A stretch of DNA of 64,000 nt from Tetradesmus obliquus (taxonomy: Eukaryota > Chlorophyta > Chlorophyceae > Sphaeropleales > Scenedesmaceae). Under the pieces are notes generated by a model that saw only the letters and a program-made list of their open reading frames with translations, searched no databases and was not told the DNA's origin. The stretch covers positions 1 through 64,000 of the forward strand of contig CP126205.1 in the NCBI GenBank assembly GCA_030272155.1, read 5' to 3'. Positions 22,601 to 34,420 of the stretch are shown in pieces (the first letter of the stretch is position 1; each line of letters begins with the position of its first letter). The position numbers were made by a program, and so were the translations under genes.

Positions 22601-24628
22601 CTTCCAGGACCCCACCGAGGTGGAGTGGATCGAGGACAAGCTGTGGAGCAACAGGCTGGACGAGGGCTGGGACCTACAGCAGGTGCGGGCCTGTGCGTGA
22701 AGGCTGTGGAGTGGTGTGCTGTCACTGTGGTGTGGTGTGGTGTGGTGTTGGGGTGGCCTGGTGGGTATAGGTGGGGTTGGGTGGGCTGCAGTGGGGAGGA
22801 GTGTGTGTAAAGGCACAATCTGTATGTCACTGCCGGGTGCACAGTGTTTCTGTGAATCAGCGTGATGTCCGTACATGCTGGTCAGAGGCGTGGCAGACTT
22901 GCACCTCATAGCTGGTCGGCTGCAATGCCCAGCGCACCGGGCCACTGCACCGCACACTGCGCAAACGTCTCAGTTCCTGCAGCCCCATCGTCTGTGGTGG
23001 CGTCATTGCCCACGAGCTAGGTGCAGGTACCAGCTGCATGTAATGGCTGCAGTGTGTTGCAGGTGCTACAGTGCATAAGATGGCCCACGCCACCTCCTGT
23101 TGACCTGGGCTGCTCCCTATACCCTCCCTGCCACCCGCAGGCGCTGTCCGCTGCCGGGGAGATGTTCAAGCTGTTCAACCGCGACTCTGCGGAGCGCGTC
23201 AAGTGGCTGGACAAGGGTCAGGAGCACCCGCACAGGGTGGCGCTGCAGGTGAGGGTGCGGATGGCTGTGCGGCTTGGGCACAGTGCGGGCATGGGTGGTT
23301 TCTTGGCAGCACTTCAACAAGGTGGTGCTCTCACACGGCTGAACATGCCTAGTCAAACCTCTTTGACAGCATGGACTTTGTTCTTTCGGCTCAGCTGCAA
23401 TGCATGCAGCTGGGGAAGTCAGCAAGCAAGCTGTTGTTCAGCTGTTGTGTGGTACAGCCCTGGATGCATGCCCTCCATTTCATCGTGGCTGCTGCTGCTG
23501 TCGTGCTGCAGGTGCACACTGCGGTGCTGGACGACCTCATCGAGCGGCTGCAGGAGGCCATCGACAAGCGCCAGCTGCAGGTGCGGCCAGGCAGCAAGTA
23601 GCATTCAGTTGGAATAAGCAGGACTCCCAGCATTGTGCACTTTACTGCTGTAGCACCGCCGTTGCTGCTATTGCAGCACATGCCGCACTCCTGGCAGCTG
23701 CATCACTGACACTGCACTGCTGCCGCATGATGCATCGCCGCCTTGTGTCACCTCCAGGCGCGCATCATCATGTCTGGCGCTGGCGACTGGCGCTACGTGG
23801 ACGTGGTGCACCGCCTGGCGGGCAAGCTGGAGGCGCTGGAGTGGGTGAGGCAGGTGTACGGCGTGCCAGTGGAGGTGAGGGGCCGGCCCATGGGCGGCGG
23901 CAGTTGAAGGGTGGGAGGCAGGTGCAGTGTGCTGCCGCTCCTGCTGCTTCAACGACACGTGCTCAGCTGCTGTGTCAACGAGGTATCCTGCTGGATAGGA
24001 TGTGTGTAATGCTGCCGCAAATCTGCAGCTGCCTGTCATGTGCCGTTGTGCTGCTGCATCTCTTGAGCATGGGTCTAGGCAATGCTGCAATCGCTGTTCA
24101 AGCTGTTGACATGGTGCTTTGTTGTGTGCTGCAGCGTTGCGCCACCGCTGGTGACAGCTGCAACGACATCCTCATGCTGGACGGCAAGATGCCTGCCATC
24201 GTGGTGCGTGAATGTGTACACAAGGATTGCGGCGTGGATGGCTGCCCTGCAGCACGCATGTTCAGCAGTGCAGCCGAACATTTCATGCCAGCATCTGGTG
24301 ACTATATGCCAGCGTGACAAAGCAGGTTTTGTGAGCCACAACACCTCTTTCCTTGCTGCATTGCTGGTGCTGGGAATGCATGCTACAGCAGTTTATCTGT
24401 GTCCTCTGCTAACTCGTCATAACACCCACACCATGGCCGTTTGCGCTGAAACACTTGCATGCTTTTTTGGCTGGCACGTGGCGTTGCTGCTGCCGCCAGG
24501 TGGGCAACGCGCAAGAGGAGCTGGTGCGCTGGTACCACGAGCAGAACGACCACGGCCGCATCGTGCTCACAGACAAGCCCGAGGCAGCAGGCGTGCTGGA
24601 GGGCCTGGCGCGGCACGGCCTGTACTGA
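17356..24628 (+). CDS. Carbohydrate-binding sucrose-phosphatase-like HAD protein, copy 1
   Basis: Sixteen phase-consistent exons give 722 residues: 17356-17620, 17917-18095, 19144-19272, 19685-19744, 20055-20183, 20393-20485, 20789-20947, 21201-21521, 21806-21900, 22204-22339, 22572-22682, 23141-23248, 23512-23580, 23758-23874, 24135-24203, 24500-24628. Residues about 70-148 form a CBM48/AMPK-type glucan-binding module (VYISGSWCEW, YKFNVDGGWRV). A second starch-binding-like module follows at 149-254 (SVIGSWSNWR, GEYSFRFMVGD), then a linker to 445. The HAD phosphatase of the sucrose-phosphatase/Cof type spans 446-722: motif I CADIDGT (Asp448, Asp450), motif II VFNTGRS (Thr492), a motif III Lys near 641, motif IV GDSCND (664-668). 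All key residues are present. The substrate is unproven; sucrose-6-phosphate or a glucan phosphate are candidates. The first 60 residues could include a transit peptide. A paralogue lies at 44499-50381. Confidence 0.9.
18065..18606 (+). repeat. Decayed tandem copies of exon 2's end (copy 1 gene)
   Basis: The end of exon 2, coding DPLVMDPE followed by GTGCGT, lies at 18071-18101. A near-perfect copy including a working-looking donor sits about 140 bp on (18192-18243). A third copy is at 18341-18387 with the donor changed to GGGCGT. A fainter fourth is at about 18573-18606 (GTCATGCACCCAGAGGTGC). All later copies lie inside the following intron. Confidence 0.85.
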
Positions 24629-24983
24629 GCAGCGCAATGCCCCCAGAGTTGCGGAGCGCGCACGCTAGTAGGCCCAGCCGTGGTGTGCGGTGTGTGGTGA
24701 AGCGTCACCAGCAGCGCTGAAGGGCTGGTGCGGCACGGGCTCTGCTGAGCGCCTTGCTGGCAGTGGTGTGGCGTCTTTGGTCCAGCAGGTGCAGCGGTGG
24801 TGGCGCGTGTGGCGAATCATCATCATTTGAAGGGCCTGGCACGCCACGTCTTGTACTGAGCGGCTCCGAAGCGATGGTGTGGCACATTTTCGCCAGCAGG
24901 TGCAGTCGTGGTGCATGGTGTGTAGCGATGCATCACCAGCAGCGCTCAGAGGCGCGGCATGGCCTGTATTGGGTGCCTTGTTA
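24596..24983 (+). repeat. Decayed tandem copies of the last exon's end and stop (copy 1 gene)
   Basis: The gene's final codons (GGCCTGGCGCGGCACGGCC, then TGTACTGA) recur in weakened form at 24718-24755, 24828-24866 and 24948-24981, about 110-120 bp apart. The flanking CACCAGCAGCGCT is shared by two of the units. All copies lie in the 3' flank. Confidence 0.75.
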
Positions 24984-27573
24984 GCATGTGAGCACTGGTA
25001 TGGGAAATGCTGTGCACCCACCAGGTGCAGCCGGCAGCGCATCGTAGCAAGGCATGCTGGGCTGCGGCATGATGCATGAGGGTGCTGCAGCTGGCATGTG
25101 GCCAGTGGGTGCTGCAGCCTGTCGCAGTCTGCATGTGGTGGCAGATGTCACGTTTTGTGGTTGTTGTGGCGTTCTCATGCTGTCCTGCAGCTGCCAATTA
25201 GGCAAGCATTTCAGGCGGCATCGTGTGTTCCCCTTTTGTGTTTTTTTCCTGGAATGGTTTGACTGGGTTTCAAATTATGTTTTGCTTGGTCACTTGCCTG
25301 GCCACCACAGGCCGTGCATAACGATGCCTGTCACTGGCCTGACACCATGCCGGTCAGCAGTCAGTGACCAAGTGGCAGATCCGGCAAATACGCCTTCAAC
25401 TTGTGTTCAATACCGAGAACAAATTCACGTGTGTTTTGGGAGTGGTCAGAGAGCCATGGCGTTGCCTGTTGAGGGTTTGTCACCTCTTGTGTTCCTGCAG
25501 GCATGGTTTTTGGTGTGTGCACATTGTAGAGGATGGGGTGCAGGCTATGCAGTTAACATCTCTTGCTAGCAACAGTGCAGCGCTGCACATGTTGCGTCTT
25601 TGTTCTGTGTGTGACCCATGTACTTTTACGTTCGATTTATCTGCTGGGTTTCATGATGCAATGTCGGCTTTGCTGTTGTTCAGTAGTCCCTCCACACGAG
25701 CATGCCGCATGCGCAGCAGCATGCCGCAACTGCTGTGGAGTTGTGTTGATTGGCGGTTCTATGGCACCAGTGCCTTGATGTCGTTGGTAGCTGTCAGGGC
25801 GGCACTGCAGCAGCAACCAGCAAGGCTGCAAACGTCGCCTTGACGGACATCAATGAGGAAAGGCACCTCTAGGACAAGCTGGAGTGGAGCCTCAAGGATG
25901 GGACCGTTTGTTACCAGGGAGGGCACGAAGCCGAGGAGATGGGAGAAGCGCATACAAGGCCCAAGCATCCACAGGCCTCACCATGATGCTGGCGCGTAGG
26001 CGTGCGGTGTATATATGGCGTGGTGCTGGCGTAACCCTCATACGGTGTGATGTGGTGTATGGCGTGAATGCAGATACTTCCGCCAGCATTGCTCTGCTGT
26101 GGCGCTGCCGGCATTATCAGGCGCCGAGCACACCGTGTGCATGTATCCGCTGTGGCGGCCACAGCCAATGGCAGACAGGCGTGGTCATGACCGTTCTATG
26201 TTACTATTGTAACAAACGTGATGCCAGTGTATTTCAGGCTTCGTGTCTGCCATCAGGTGGCCGCACACAGACGACACATGCAGCTAAGGCCAGCTGCAGC
26301 CTCAAGGGGTGCTGACACCATGCAACCACTGATCGGGACAGCTCAGCATCACGATGCATTTGTTGAGCCCTCAACACGCTTGCCTTCACGTACATCAAGA
26401 ACGGCTTATGCAGAAGGCCGCTTTGTAGGCTACAACTGCACATATGCACAACCGACCGCAAAGACAACGTGCATGAGCTATACACCTACAATCTGCTGCT
26501 TTTGGCAAACATTCATCATCGGCGGAAGCTGCTTGATCTAGCAAGCCCAAGTAGATGGGTGAAGACAGGGGAAAACAATGCACATATACCAGCAGAAGTC
26601 CAGACATGGTGGCTCACACGAGTTGTGCATCCTAGCCGCAAACCATGCAGCAAACAGATAGGCGCATCTCCAGACCTCTGCATGCGGGGGAGGTTCTGTT
26701 TCAAGGCTGTGCGCTGGCCAACCATGAGCAAGTGCAGGTTGAAACATGTTGACAAGCCTGCAGCACCTTATTCACATAGTTGTCACCATCAAACCATCAG
26801 CATATCCCCACCCTGCCAACACTGTCGCTTATATGTGCTGCATTGCCAACCAGCTACCAAAAGGGCAACGTCAGTCAACCCCAGTCACCCACCAAAAACA
26901 CTAACACACCTGCAACAACCCGAGCACGTCATGCAGCAAAGCAACCAAAACCGCATGGCACAACTGGCTGACCAAACGTGTCTAGCTACGGCATAGCTGT
27001 GCGCATAGAAGCAGTGCTACAAGCCATTTAGTATGCTGGACCCTGACACAGCGTCAAACGTCTGAAGCAAGTCATGCACCGATAACAGCAGGCATGCTGA
27101 GAGAGTGCAACACCGCATTGCAGGCCTTCAAACCAAACCCTTGTGCCCCAGACGAGACGGATACACTTGAAGAAGTGCCCAGCCCAAACCCGCCCATGCC
27201 GAGTTACTGACAGCGATGTAACAGAGCCCTTGACACCCAATTCAATGAAGACGCAGAACAGTCACACCACCCTGGTGCATGCGGATCCCAAAGCTGTGTC
27301 CATGCACTTCCCGAGCAAGGCCATTCTTTGCCCTGGATAAATGAGCAAGTATGGTAGGCCTCTGCAAACTCTGCAACTGCATCTACATCGAAACCACACA
27401 AGAGCTGCTATACGTACCGCACGCCTGTGTCACTATATGTACCTGTGCACATGTGTTTTGCAAGCAGCAATGATTGCCGGCCTCGCTCCACACAACGCAC
27501 ATGACATCAACATGACATGCTCCACCCGCCATGTGCACAGCTGGGCACGTGCCACGTCAGCAGTGCTCCACGC
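24984..27573. other. Intergenic, no gene recognised
   Basis: There is no convincing exon here. A stretch at 25842-25985 (+) reads like protein for about 45 residues (DINEERHL, then DKLEWSLKDGTVCYQ after one stop), but it has no splice sites or neighbours and may be a relic. Around 26470-26990 the + strand is open for 175 codons, but the composition is biased and gives no recognisable motif. Confidence 0.4.
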
Positions 27574-28996
27574 TCAGCACAGCAGCTGCTGCTTGAGTGT
27601 GAGCAGCAGCGTGTCGCTTCCGGGTGCTGGGCGCAGCCCCGGGAACACCTCCATGGTGCGCAGCACATCAGAGTCGGCAAAGGACCAGGCCAGGCCGCCC
27701 CGCAGCAGCACCGCCAGCAGCAGCTTGACCTCTGTCATCACCAGGTTCATGCCCAGGCAGCTGCAGCAAGGGGGAAGGGAGGCATGGCAGCAGGCACGGC
27801 GCAGGGAGAGCGAGCGGCGGCAGATGGATCAGCAAGGAACCAAGGCATAGTGAACTTGGTTGGAAGGTGGCTGCAGGTACGTAAGCACACATGCACTGCC
27901 AACAGCACATTAGCTGCCTGCTGCTTAGGTTAGCCGCTGCCAGGATCGTGCTACCCACAGTGGCACTGACGCTGCCAGCACCTTGCTGCCTTCACAACAC
28001 ACTCACAGGTGAGGCCCAAAGCCGAACGTCAGCATGTGGCGCGGCCTGCTGGACGCGTCACCCAGCCAGCGCTCAGGCTGGAACGCGCCAGGCAGGCCGC
28101 CCTTCCAGTCCATGTAGGGAGGCACCACACTGCCAGCTGGGATGCTGGCAGGGCCCTCCCACAGTGTGGGCTCCAGTGCGTGCATGCAGTCCACACTGCA
28201 GATCATATAGGCGCTGCGTGGAATGTTCACGCCGCACAGGGAGATGTTGTCGGTGGCCTGGCGCATGACGACGCGCGAGGCGGGCAGCAGGCGCGTGACC
28301 TCGCGGATGCAGGCCTCCAGGCGCGGCATGTCACTCAGCACGGCTTGGTTGAGGGTGGGGCCGTGGGTGGACACCACCTGCAGAGTGTGCAGAAGACACA
28401 CAAAGAACATGAGGTAAGAAACAGCAGGCATGATCAACTGTGCCGATAAACAGAAAGCGATCGGTCATGTGCAGCTGATCACATGGCAGTCCCACGCAAT
28501 GCCAGAAGCTGCAACACTGTAAGGGCCCATGCCCTTTCACAGCCCACACCAGCACATGTACAGCTGCTAGAGCAAGCTCGGAAGGCTGTACTAGATATAA
28601 GGCGGTACTGCATACTGATATATCGTGACCCAGTAAGCTGCACAGGGGCCCCTGCACACACCGTGCCTATGCCTCAGGCTCCCCAGCCCCCGCCCACCTG
28701 CTGCTGCTCCTGCCGCAGCGCCTCCACCTGGTCAGGCAGCTGCCCCAGGATGGCCAGCACGGCAAAGATCATGTAGCGCGTGGTGTCAACAGCACCAATC
28801 AGCGTGCCCAGCAGCCGCATCGCGGCATTCTCCACGCTCAGCCGCTGCTGCGCGCGCAGCACCTCCAGCTGCGCCTCAGCCATGTTGGGAGGGGCCACGC
28901 TGCTGGCTGCTGCTGGCTTACCCAGCGGCGCAGCCGCATGCGCAGTGAGCTGCACTGGAGCAGCACCACTGCTGCCCTTGCCGCCAGTGCCAGCGC

Positions 28997-29043
<47 letters not shown>

Positions 29044-31337
29044 TCCCGCTCTTTCAGCCGCGCCACGCATGTCGCTGCTGCTGCCTGGTCCACCTGGGAG
29101 GCTGCGTCGCTGTGCAGCAGCTCATGCTTGCTGGCGCCATCGCCAGTCCTGAGCATTTTGGCGGCTGGCCCGACTAGTGCATCAGCACCCGGCTCGTTTT
29201 GCATCATTGTGGTAACAGAGTCCTGCGCGGCATTGCAGCAAGATCAGTCACTTTATATGCATTTGTTACTGCACACCAGCAAACTGAGATGTCAAACCAC
29301 CTAAACACATGTCAGCTGGTGACTTTCACATGCTGGGCAGATGCCGCCGTTGCAGGCTGGCACGCAAGCGCATCATAACACAGTCGGCTGGTTTCACAGG
29401 TCACATGTATGCGCGGTGTGCTCCGCCTGCATCCTGCTGCTGTTGCTGTCCGTCCAATCACAAGCGGTCCTTGATCCTGGCGCTGCTGTGCCCAGCCGCA
29501 TCATCCTCATCAACTCGACCCACCTGCAGCTCTCTGCTGAGCGCTGCCAGCAGCTCCTGCTTCGCCGCCAGTGCCTTGCTGAAGGTGTTGCCGGGCAGTG
29601 CCAGCGGCAGCGCGTACAGCCCTGCCAGGTACTGCAGCATGCGCGCCTTGAACCAGGCGCGGTCGGTGTGCACCAGCGGCACGCCCACCAGCACCTCGAT
29701 GGCAAACTCCAGCGCCATCTCACCCGTCTGGCAGGCAGAAGGGAAACATGCAGCGCAGGACAGAGCAGACACAAGTGAGCGCGAGCTGAGCCAGTGACCA
29801 CAACACGAAGTGAGGTGGCGGCGGATGGCTCAGCACCACCACCCAATAGCCAGACACAAAAGCGCAGGCAGAGCAGAACAGCAAAGAATCAAGCAACAGT
29901 GCATAGGAGCAGAGCCAGTGAACACGATGTGAATCGACGTGGCAGCAGGCAGAACAGCGACTCGCAGCAGCACAGCCTGCAAGCAGTTACACTGTAGTGC
30001 ACGACAACCGCTGCATACTGCACGCGCTCACTGTCACAGGAGTGAAGAGATGTATCAGCGTAAACAATCACAAGGCCTGCATGCAGGGGTGCACCGCTGC
30101 CCTCCTGCCCCGCCCCACCTCATGCAGCAGGCTGGCACTGCCACGCTGCGCCCAGCCATCCACGGAAGCCTGGATGATGCCTGCCAGGCGCGGCACGCAG
30201 CCTTCGATGCTGGCGGGTGACAGCGCTGTGGTCACGGCCTTGCGCCAGAAGCTGTGCACAGGTGCAGAATGGAGATGCAGCGCGGCAAAGCAAGGATTGA
30301 GCATCAAAGCCGCGGTACTGCATGGTGTGGCAGAACCTCCAAAGGACGGCCTGCAGGCTGCAGGGCCATGTGGTGCAACCACAAAGCTATGGATACACAG
30401 CGCAGCATAAACAGCAAACAGCAGCATACTGCACTTGCGCTGAGGTTAGTATGCCAACATGCATGCAGCAACTGCTGCTGCTGTGTTCCCCGAACGACTG
30501 CCATCCTGCTGTTGGCCTGGCCATGCAACCCTTGGCAGTGCCTCCCAAACAGCTGCCTCCAGGACAGCTGCCGGCAGCTGCTGAGTGAGCTGTCCGCCAC
30601 TCAAGGCCTTGCAATCCAGCTCCTAACTCACTCGTGCATGGGTCCGTCCACCATGTGGTCCCAGTCCTCCAGCAATGCATTGAAGGAGGCAAAGGGCACG
30701 CTGAAGGTGGTGCCGGCACCCCGCAGCACCTCACGCACGGCTGCAGGCTCCAGCACCACGTACACGCGCATGCCCAGCATGCTGGTGCGGTACACGCCGC
30801 CGTAGCGCAGGTAGCTGCGGCAACAGCAGCGGCAACAGCAGCAGCGGGTTCAAAAGCAGGCGGGCCGCAGCTTAAATGGCAAATGCAGCATGCTTGCATA
30901 GCAAGTATCGAAACGTACAGCAGAACTACAAGGATGCAGCAGTAGATATCCTCCTGAATGTAGGCTGGAGAGCTTGACTTTGAGCACACTTATCTCAAGG
31001 CCAAGCACAGCTGATGCCGTTCTTGTTGCAGTTTGTGTGCACTGCCATGCACGGCGCGCTGCTGGTGATGCTGTTGCATCATTGCAATTTCCCAGCTGCG
31101 ACTGTGCGTGATGGCCGGCTGTCCTCACCTGCTTATAAAGTAGCCGCATGGGTCGTTCTTCACTGCCAGCGTCTCTCCGATGAATGGCAGCAGCAACCTA
31201 GGCCCAGGCTGCCGCTTCTTGCCCAGTGCCAGCAGCACTGCTGTCAGAAGCACCACAGCCAAGCCAAGCACTGCCGCACCAGAGAGCTCCTCTAGAGGCC
31301 ACGGCAATATGTTGAAAACATCAGAGGCGGACTGCAT
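27574..31337 (-). CDS. Cytochrome P450, CYP85-clan-like
   Basis: Seven phase-consistent exons (31129-31337, 30632-30814, 30119-30251, 29524-29727, 28698-29222, 28007-28377, 27574-27760) give 603 residues. One N-terminal membrane anchor (LSGAAVLGLAVVLLTAVLLA) is followed by the Pro-rich hinge RQPGPRLLLPFIGET, whose LPFIGET resembles the CYP85/CYP26 clan. The I-helix GAVDTT spans 386-391. The K-helix ExxR is EVTR (444-447), the PERW motif is present, and the heme loop is FGFGPHLCLG with Cys543. It should be an ER-bound mono-oxygenase; the substrate is unknown, and sterols, carotenoids or other terpenoids are usual for the clan. Unusual: residues 244-379 carry a long low-complexity insert with a 15-Ala run just before the I-helix. 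An upstream in-frame Met at 31403 would add 22 Arg-rich residues; I prefer 31337 because the anchor then sits near the N-terminus. Confidence 0.93.
28997..29042. repeat. CTG/GCA microsatellite coding an Ala run in the P450
   Basis: About 15 uninterrupted triplets, read as Ala on the minus strand inside exon 5 of the P450. It is likely to vary in length between strains. Confidence 0.9.
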
Positions 31338-31579
31338 TGCTCCTGATCTAAGGCGGAAGCGTAAGCGCACGCACCGTGAAGCCCTCCTGCGTTCCCCGCG
31401 CAACTACAGGCTCCGCTGCGCACTACCTTTCACTGTTGAATGAACACCTACAGCACGCGTTGTTTACATTGCAGATCAGTTAGCCAAAGCTGACAACCAG
31501 CAACTGGGGTTTGCGCGCACGAGGCATGTGGGGCTCTGCCGCATCTTAGAGATCTTGGCTTATCTGAGTTTTTTAAAAG
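31338..31579. promoter_or_regulatory. Head-to-head intergenic region
   Basis: About 240 bp separate the P450 start (minus) from the putative organelle protein start (plus), so the two probably share a divergent promoter region. No defined box was seen. Confidence 0.35.
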
Positions 31580-33124
31580 ATGTTATTGAAGACTACATAT
31601 TGTGCTGACACCATGCAAGTGCGTTCACAGAGCTCCATGTTTTGTTGCCGTCGTCACAGCAGCACTGTCTGCAGCAGCAAAAGCAGTACGAGCAGCGGTG
31701 CGCGCAGACACTGCAGCTACAACATCACATGCTGCGTTGGAGGCAGCAGTTGCACTAGCAGCAATAGCAGCAGCAGCAGCAGCAGCAACAGCAGGAGTAC
31801 CAGCATCACCAGCTGCAGAGGTAGCAGTGCAAGTCCACGGAGGACAGTGCTGGTGTCAGCTGCACCGCTGGACAATGCAGCAGCTGATGACCAACCAAGA
31901 TGGGTAAGTGGGTAAGCAACACCATCACAACAGTATGCCAGCATGTGGCACAAGCAACACCATCACAACATTATGCCAGCATGTGGCACACTTTGTATCG
32001 TGTACAGGTGATGCAGAGGCTGAGGGATTGCTGGTGTTGTCAGCATGGCTGTTGTTAATGCAGAGCAGAGATTGAAAGACTATGCTTTTATTGTTGCAGT
32101 TCCGTGGCATGATATCAACTACGTGATGCTGTGCCTGTGCAGCAGCGCTACCTTGTTGCGTCAGCAAGAATGCAGTTGAGTGCTGCTGTTGCTTGACGAA
32201 TTGCCCCTCACTCCCCATGAAGAACCTCGCGAGTGCTCACAGACCAATTCCGTCTCACCCCTGCCGCTGTGGCTACTTGCATTGCAGGCCTTACCACCAG
32301 CAGCATGGGTCAGTGCAGTAGCAGCAGATGTGCCATCAGTGGATGTGGACAGCATGCCAGCATACAGCCGCCTGCTGCAGGAGAGCCTCATCCTGCAGCC
32401 CAGCCTGCTCATGCAGCCGCCGCAACAAGCAGCTGCCAGTGTGGTGGTGTTGGAGCGATGCCTGCGGCTCAGTGCAGTGTGGCTGGGGCCAGATGCAGTG
32501 TCGCAGCTGCTGGCAAACTACAGCCCGGCCAGCTTGGCCAGCCACTTGTCAGATCTGCTGGGGGTATGGCTGGGCGCTGGGCAAGTGCCGCATTCTTTTG
32601 GGCAGCTGTGGTTAGAGGCTCCTGCAGCTCTGCTTGATTGGGACGGGCCCTCCTTTGAGCGCCACCTGGCAGCACTGCAGCAGCAGCTGCCTGAGATGCC
32701 CGTTGGGCGGCTGCTGGCAAGCAGCAGCAGCCTTGCGGGCATGCTGCTGTCGCTGCATGATGTTTCAAACCTGGATGGGTGTGTGCTGAAGCATGGCGGC
32801 TTCTTATTCATTGCACCAGACTTCTGCAACATCAGTGTGAAGGAAGAGGTTGATGGGGTTGAGGGGGTTGGCGCTTCAGATCTGGGCAGCAGCGGGCATT
32901 GCACTTTGGTTTACCATGTGTATGGTTGCGCCAGAGAAGACGAGGATGCAGCACAGCTTGCAAGCCAGACAGATGGCAGCAAGTGTGGGCAGCCTGTGCT
33001 GCTGATGCGGCTGGATGCCAGGTCGCCGAGTGACGTGGGCTTGATGCCGGTTGCCATACTCCCGCCGCGCCAATTGCCATACTCCCGCCGCGCCAATTGG
33101 CGTGTGATGCATGATTGGAGTTAA
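31580..33124 (+). CDS. Putative organelle-targeted helical-repeat protein (mTERF- or RAP-family-like)
   Basis: Two exons, 31580-31903 and 32288-33124, joined in phase 0 by GTAAGT and a TTGCAG acceptor, give 386 residues. The first 100 residues are rich in Ser, Arg and Cys and poor in acid (SSASPRRTVLVSAAP near the end), like a plastid or mitochondrial transit peptide. Residues about 130-260 are Leu-rich amphipathic helices, roughly 30-35 residues per repeat (SHLSDLLGVWLGAG, RHLAALQQQLPEMP), reminiscent of mTERF or algal RAP/OPR proteins; this is resemblance only. The start could be a later Met (31613 or 31637). A 23-bp tandem duplication lies near the end of the gene (33051-33096). A TGTAA motif, the algal poly(A) signal, follows the stop at 33130. 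RAP-like fragments further downstream may be a lost C-terminus. Confidence 0.5.
31901..31990 (+). repeat. Duplicated donor and 37-bp tandem repeat at the start of an intron
   Basis: The donor reads TGG|GTAAGTGGGTAAGC, so an 8-bp unit duplicates the GTAAG site. Immediately after it, a unit of about 37 bp (AGCAACACCATCACAACA through GGCACA) occurs twice in tandem. Confidence 0.75.
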
Positions 33125-33399
33125 GCTGTTGTAAAGACGAGCATGCGCTGCACAACTTCGCGAGGGTTTGATGCAGCTGCACTGCATTGCACTAACACAG
33201 ATGTGGTGTGGCAGTGTCAGATGCTTTCTATGCCTGGCAGCGACGATATTTCTCTGCCCCAGGGTTGCATCTGATTTGGTGAATCATGTTGCATCTAATT
33301 TGGTACATTTTGCTGTGAAAGTGCTGTCAGAGTAACTTCTTGCGACTGCATGCTGGTGGTTGGTGTTGGTGCAGTGTGGGTCAGTGTGCGTGCAGAACA

Positions 33400-33859
33400 G
33401 CGGCAACCGTATGTTCAGGTGTTCAAAGGGGCCTTGTGGTTCTGTCTGCAGCTTTCACGCACTCCAACTGGTGCCTGTTGGCTCTTAAAGCAACCACAGC
33501 AGTACCTGGCATGCCTGGGTGGGGGCTGGTGCTGATGGGGTTGCGCGAGGTGGTGTCTCCAGCCGCGCATCATGCGCATCATGCGTGCAGCCTGCAGCTG
33601 ATGACCTGGCAGCAGCTTGCAGGTGAGGGCTGTTAACAATGACACTTTGATATTGCTGCCGCTGGCATGGCTCCTCCGTGGCTCATGGACAAGGTGTTGC
33701 TGCAGAGGCATTCTTCTGCTGGGTGCTGTGCTGCTGCTGGCGCAAGCATACTCACCACGTGTTTTGCCTTGACAGCTGCAAGCCAATCCGGTTGCAGCCA
33801 GCATACATGCATGCCCAAGTTTTTCCCGCGTTGCCTCCTGCATGTGCTGTGACATGCGT

Positions 33860-33899
<40 letters not shown>

Positions 33900-34420
33900 G
33901 GGCAGCTGCGCCTGCCGGTGATGGGCGGCTGATGGCATGGACGGCGTGGAGTTTTTGAGCGCGACGCGGCTGGTGCTGCTGGTCAGGTGAGGTTGGAAGG
34001 CAGCGCCTGCTCCTTTGCAAAATGGATCTGCATGTGCAAAGCCAAATTGTATGGTGCTGCGTGTTTGTCTGCATGTTGCTACCCACAGTTGTTGAGTGAC
34101 TGCTGGGTTGGCCAATTCAGCTCATGCCTCAGCTGGGTTGATGCTCCCCACTTCCTGCAAGACAGCCCAGCTGACAGTCTGATGCTGCTGACACGTACAT
34201 TTGCTCTGAATGCCAGTTTCACCATGCACTGCAAATTGTAGACCTGCTCACTCTCGCTCACAGCTGACTATGCCATTTGGCATGCTCCTGCAGGCACCAA
34301 TCTGGACGGCCTCAGCAGATCTGCACACCTGTCTGTGCCATGCTGGCGTTGGCAGGAGCGCTACTGCAAGCAGCTGCAGCCTTTCGGTGCTGCTGCTGTG
34401 CTGCTGATGCCACCAGCCTG
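33400..34420 (+). pseudogene. Possible RAP-domain remnant in pieces
   Basis: Three short pieces resemble the RAP domain of organelle RNA-binding proteins (pattern: VEVDGP.HF..., ..tGat.lK.r.L, GW.vv.vP..eW). At 33408-33500 one frame reads LSRTPTGACWLLKQ. At about 33513-33560 a different frame reads GWGLVLMGLREVV. At 34315-34380 a third piece reads AHLSVPCWRWQERYCKQLQ. They do not connect in one frame and lack good splice sites, so I call this a tentative relic, perhaps of the C-terminus of the gene upstream. A chance match is possible. Confidence 0.25.

Noticed and set aside
26469-26996. A 175-codon + strand frame in the 25-27 kb spacer
   Set aside because: No recognisable motif, no start context and no neighbouring exon; likely chance.
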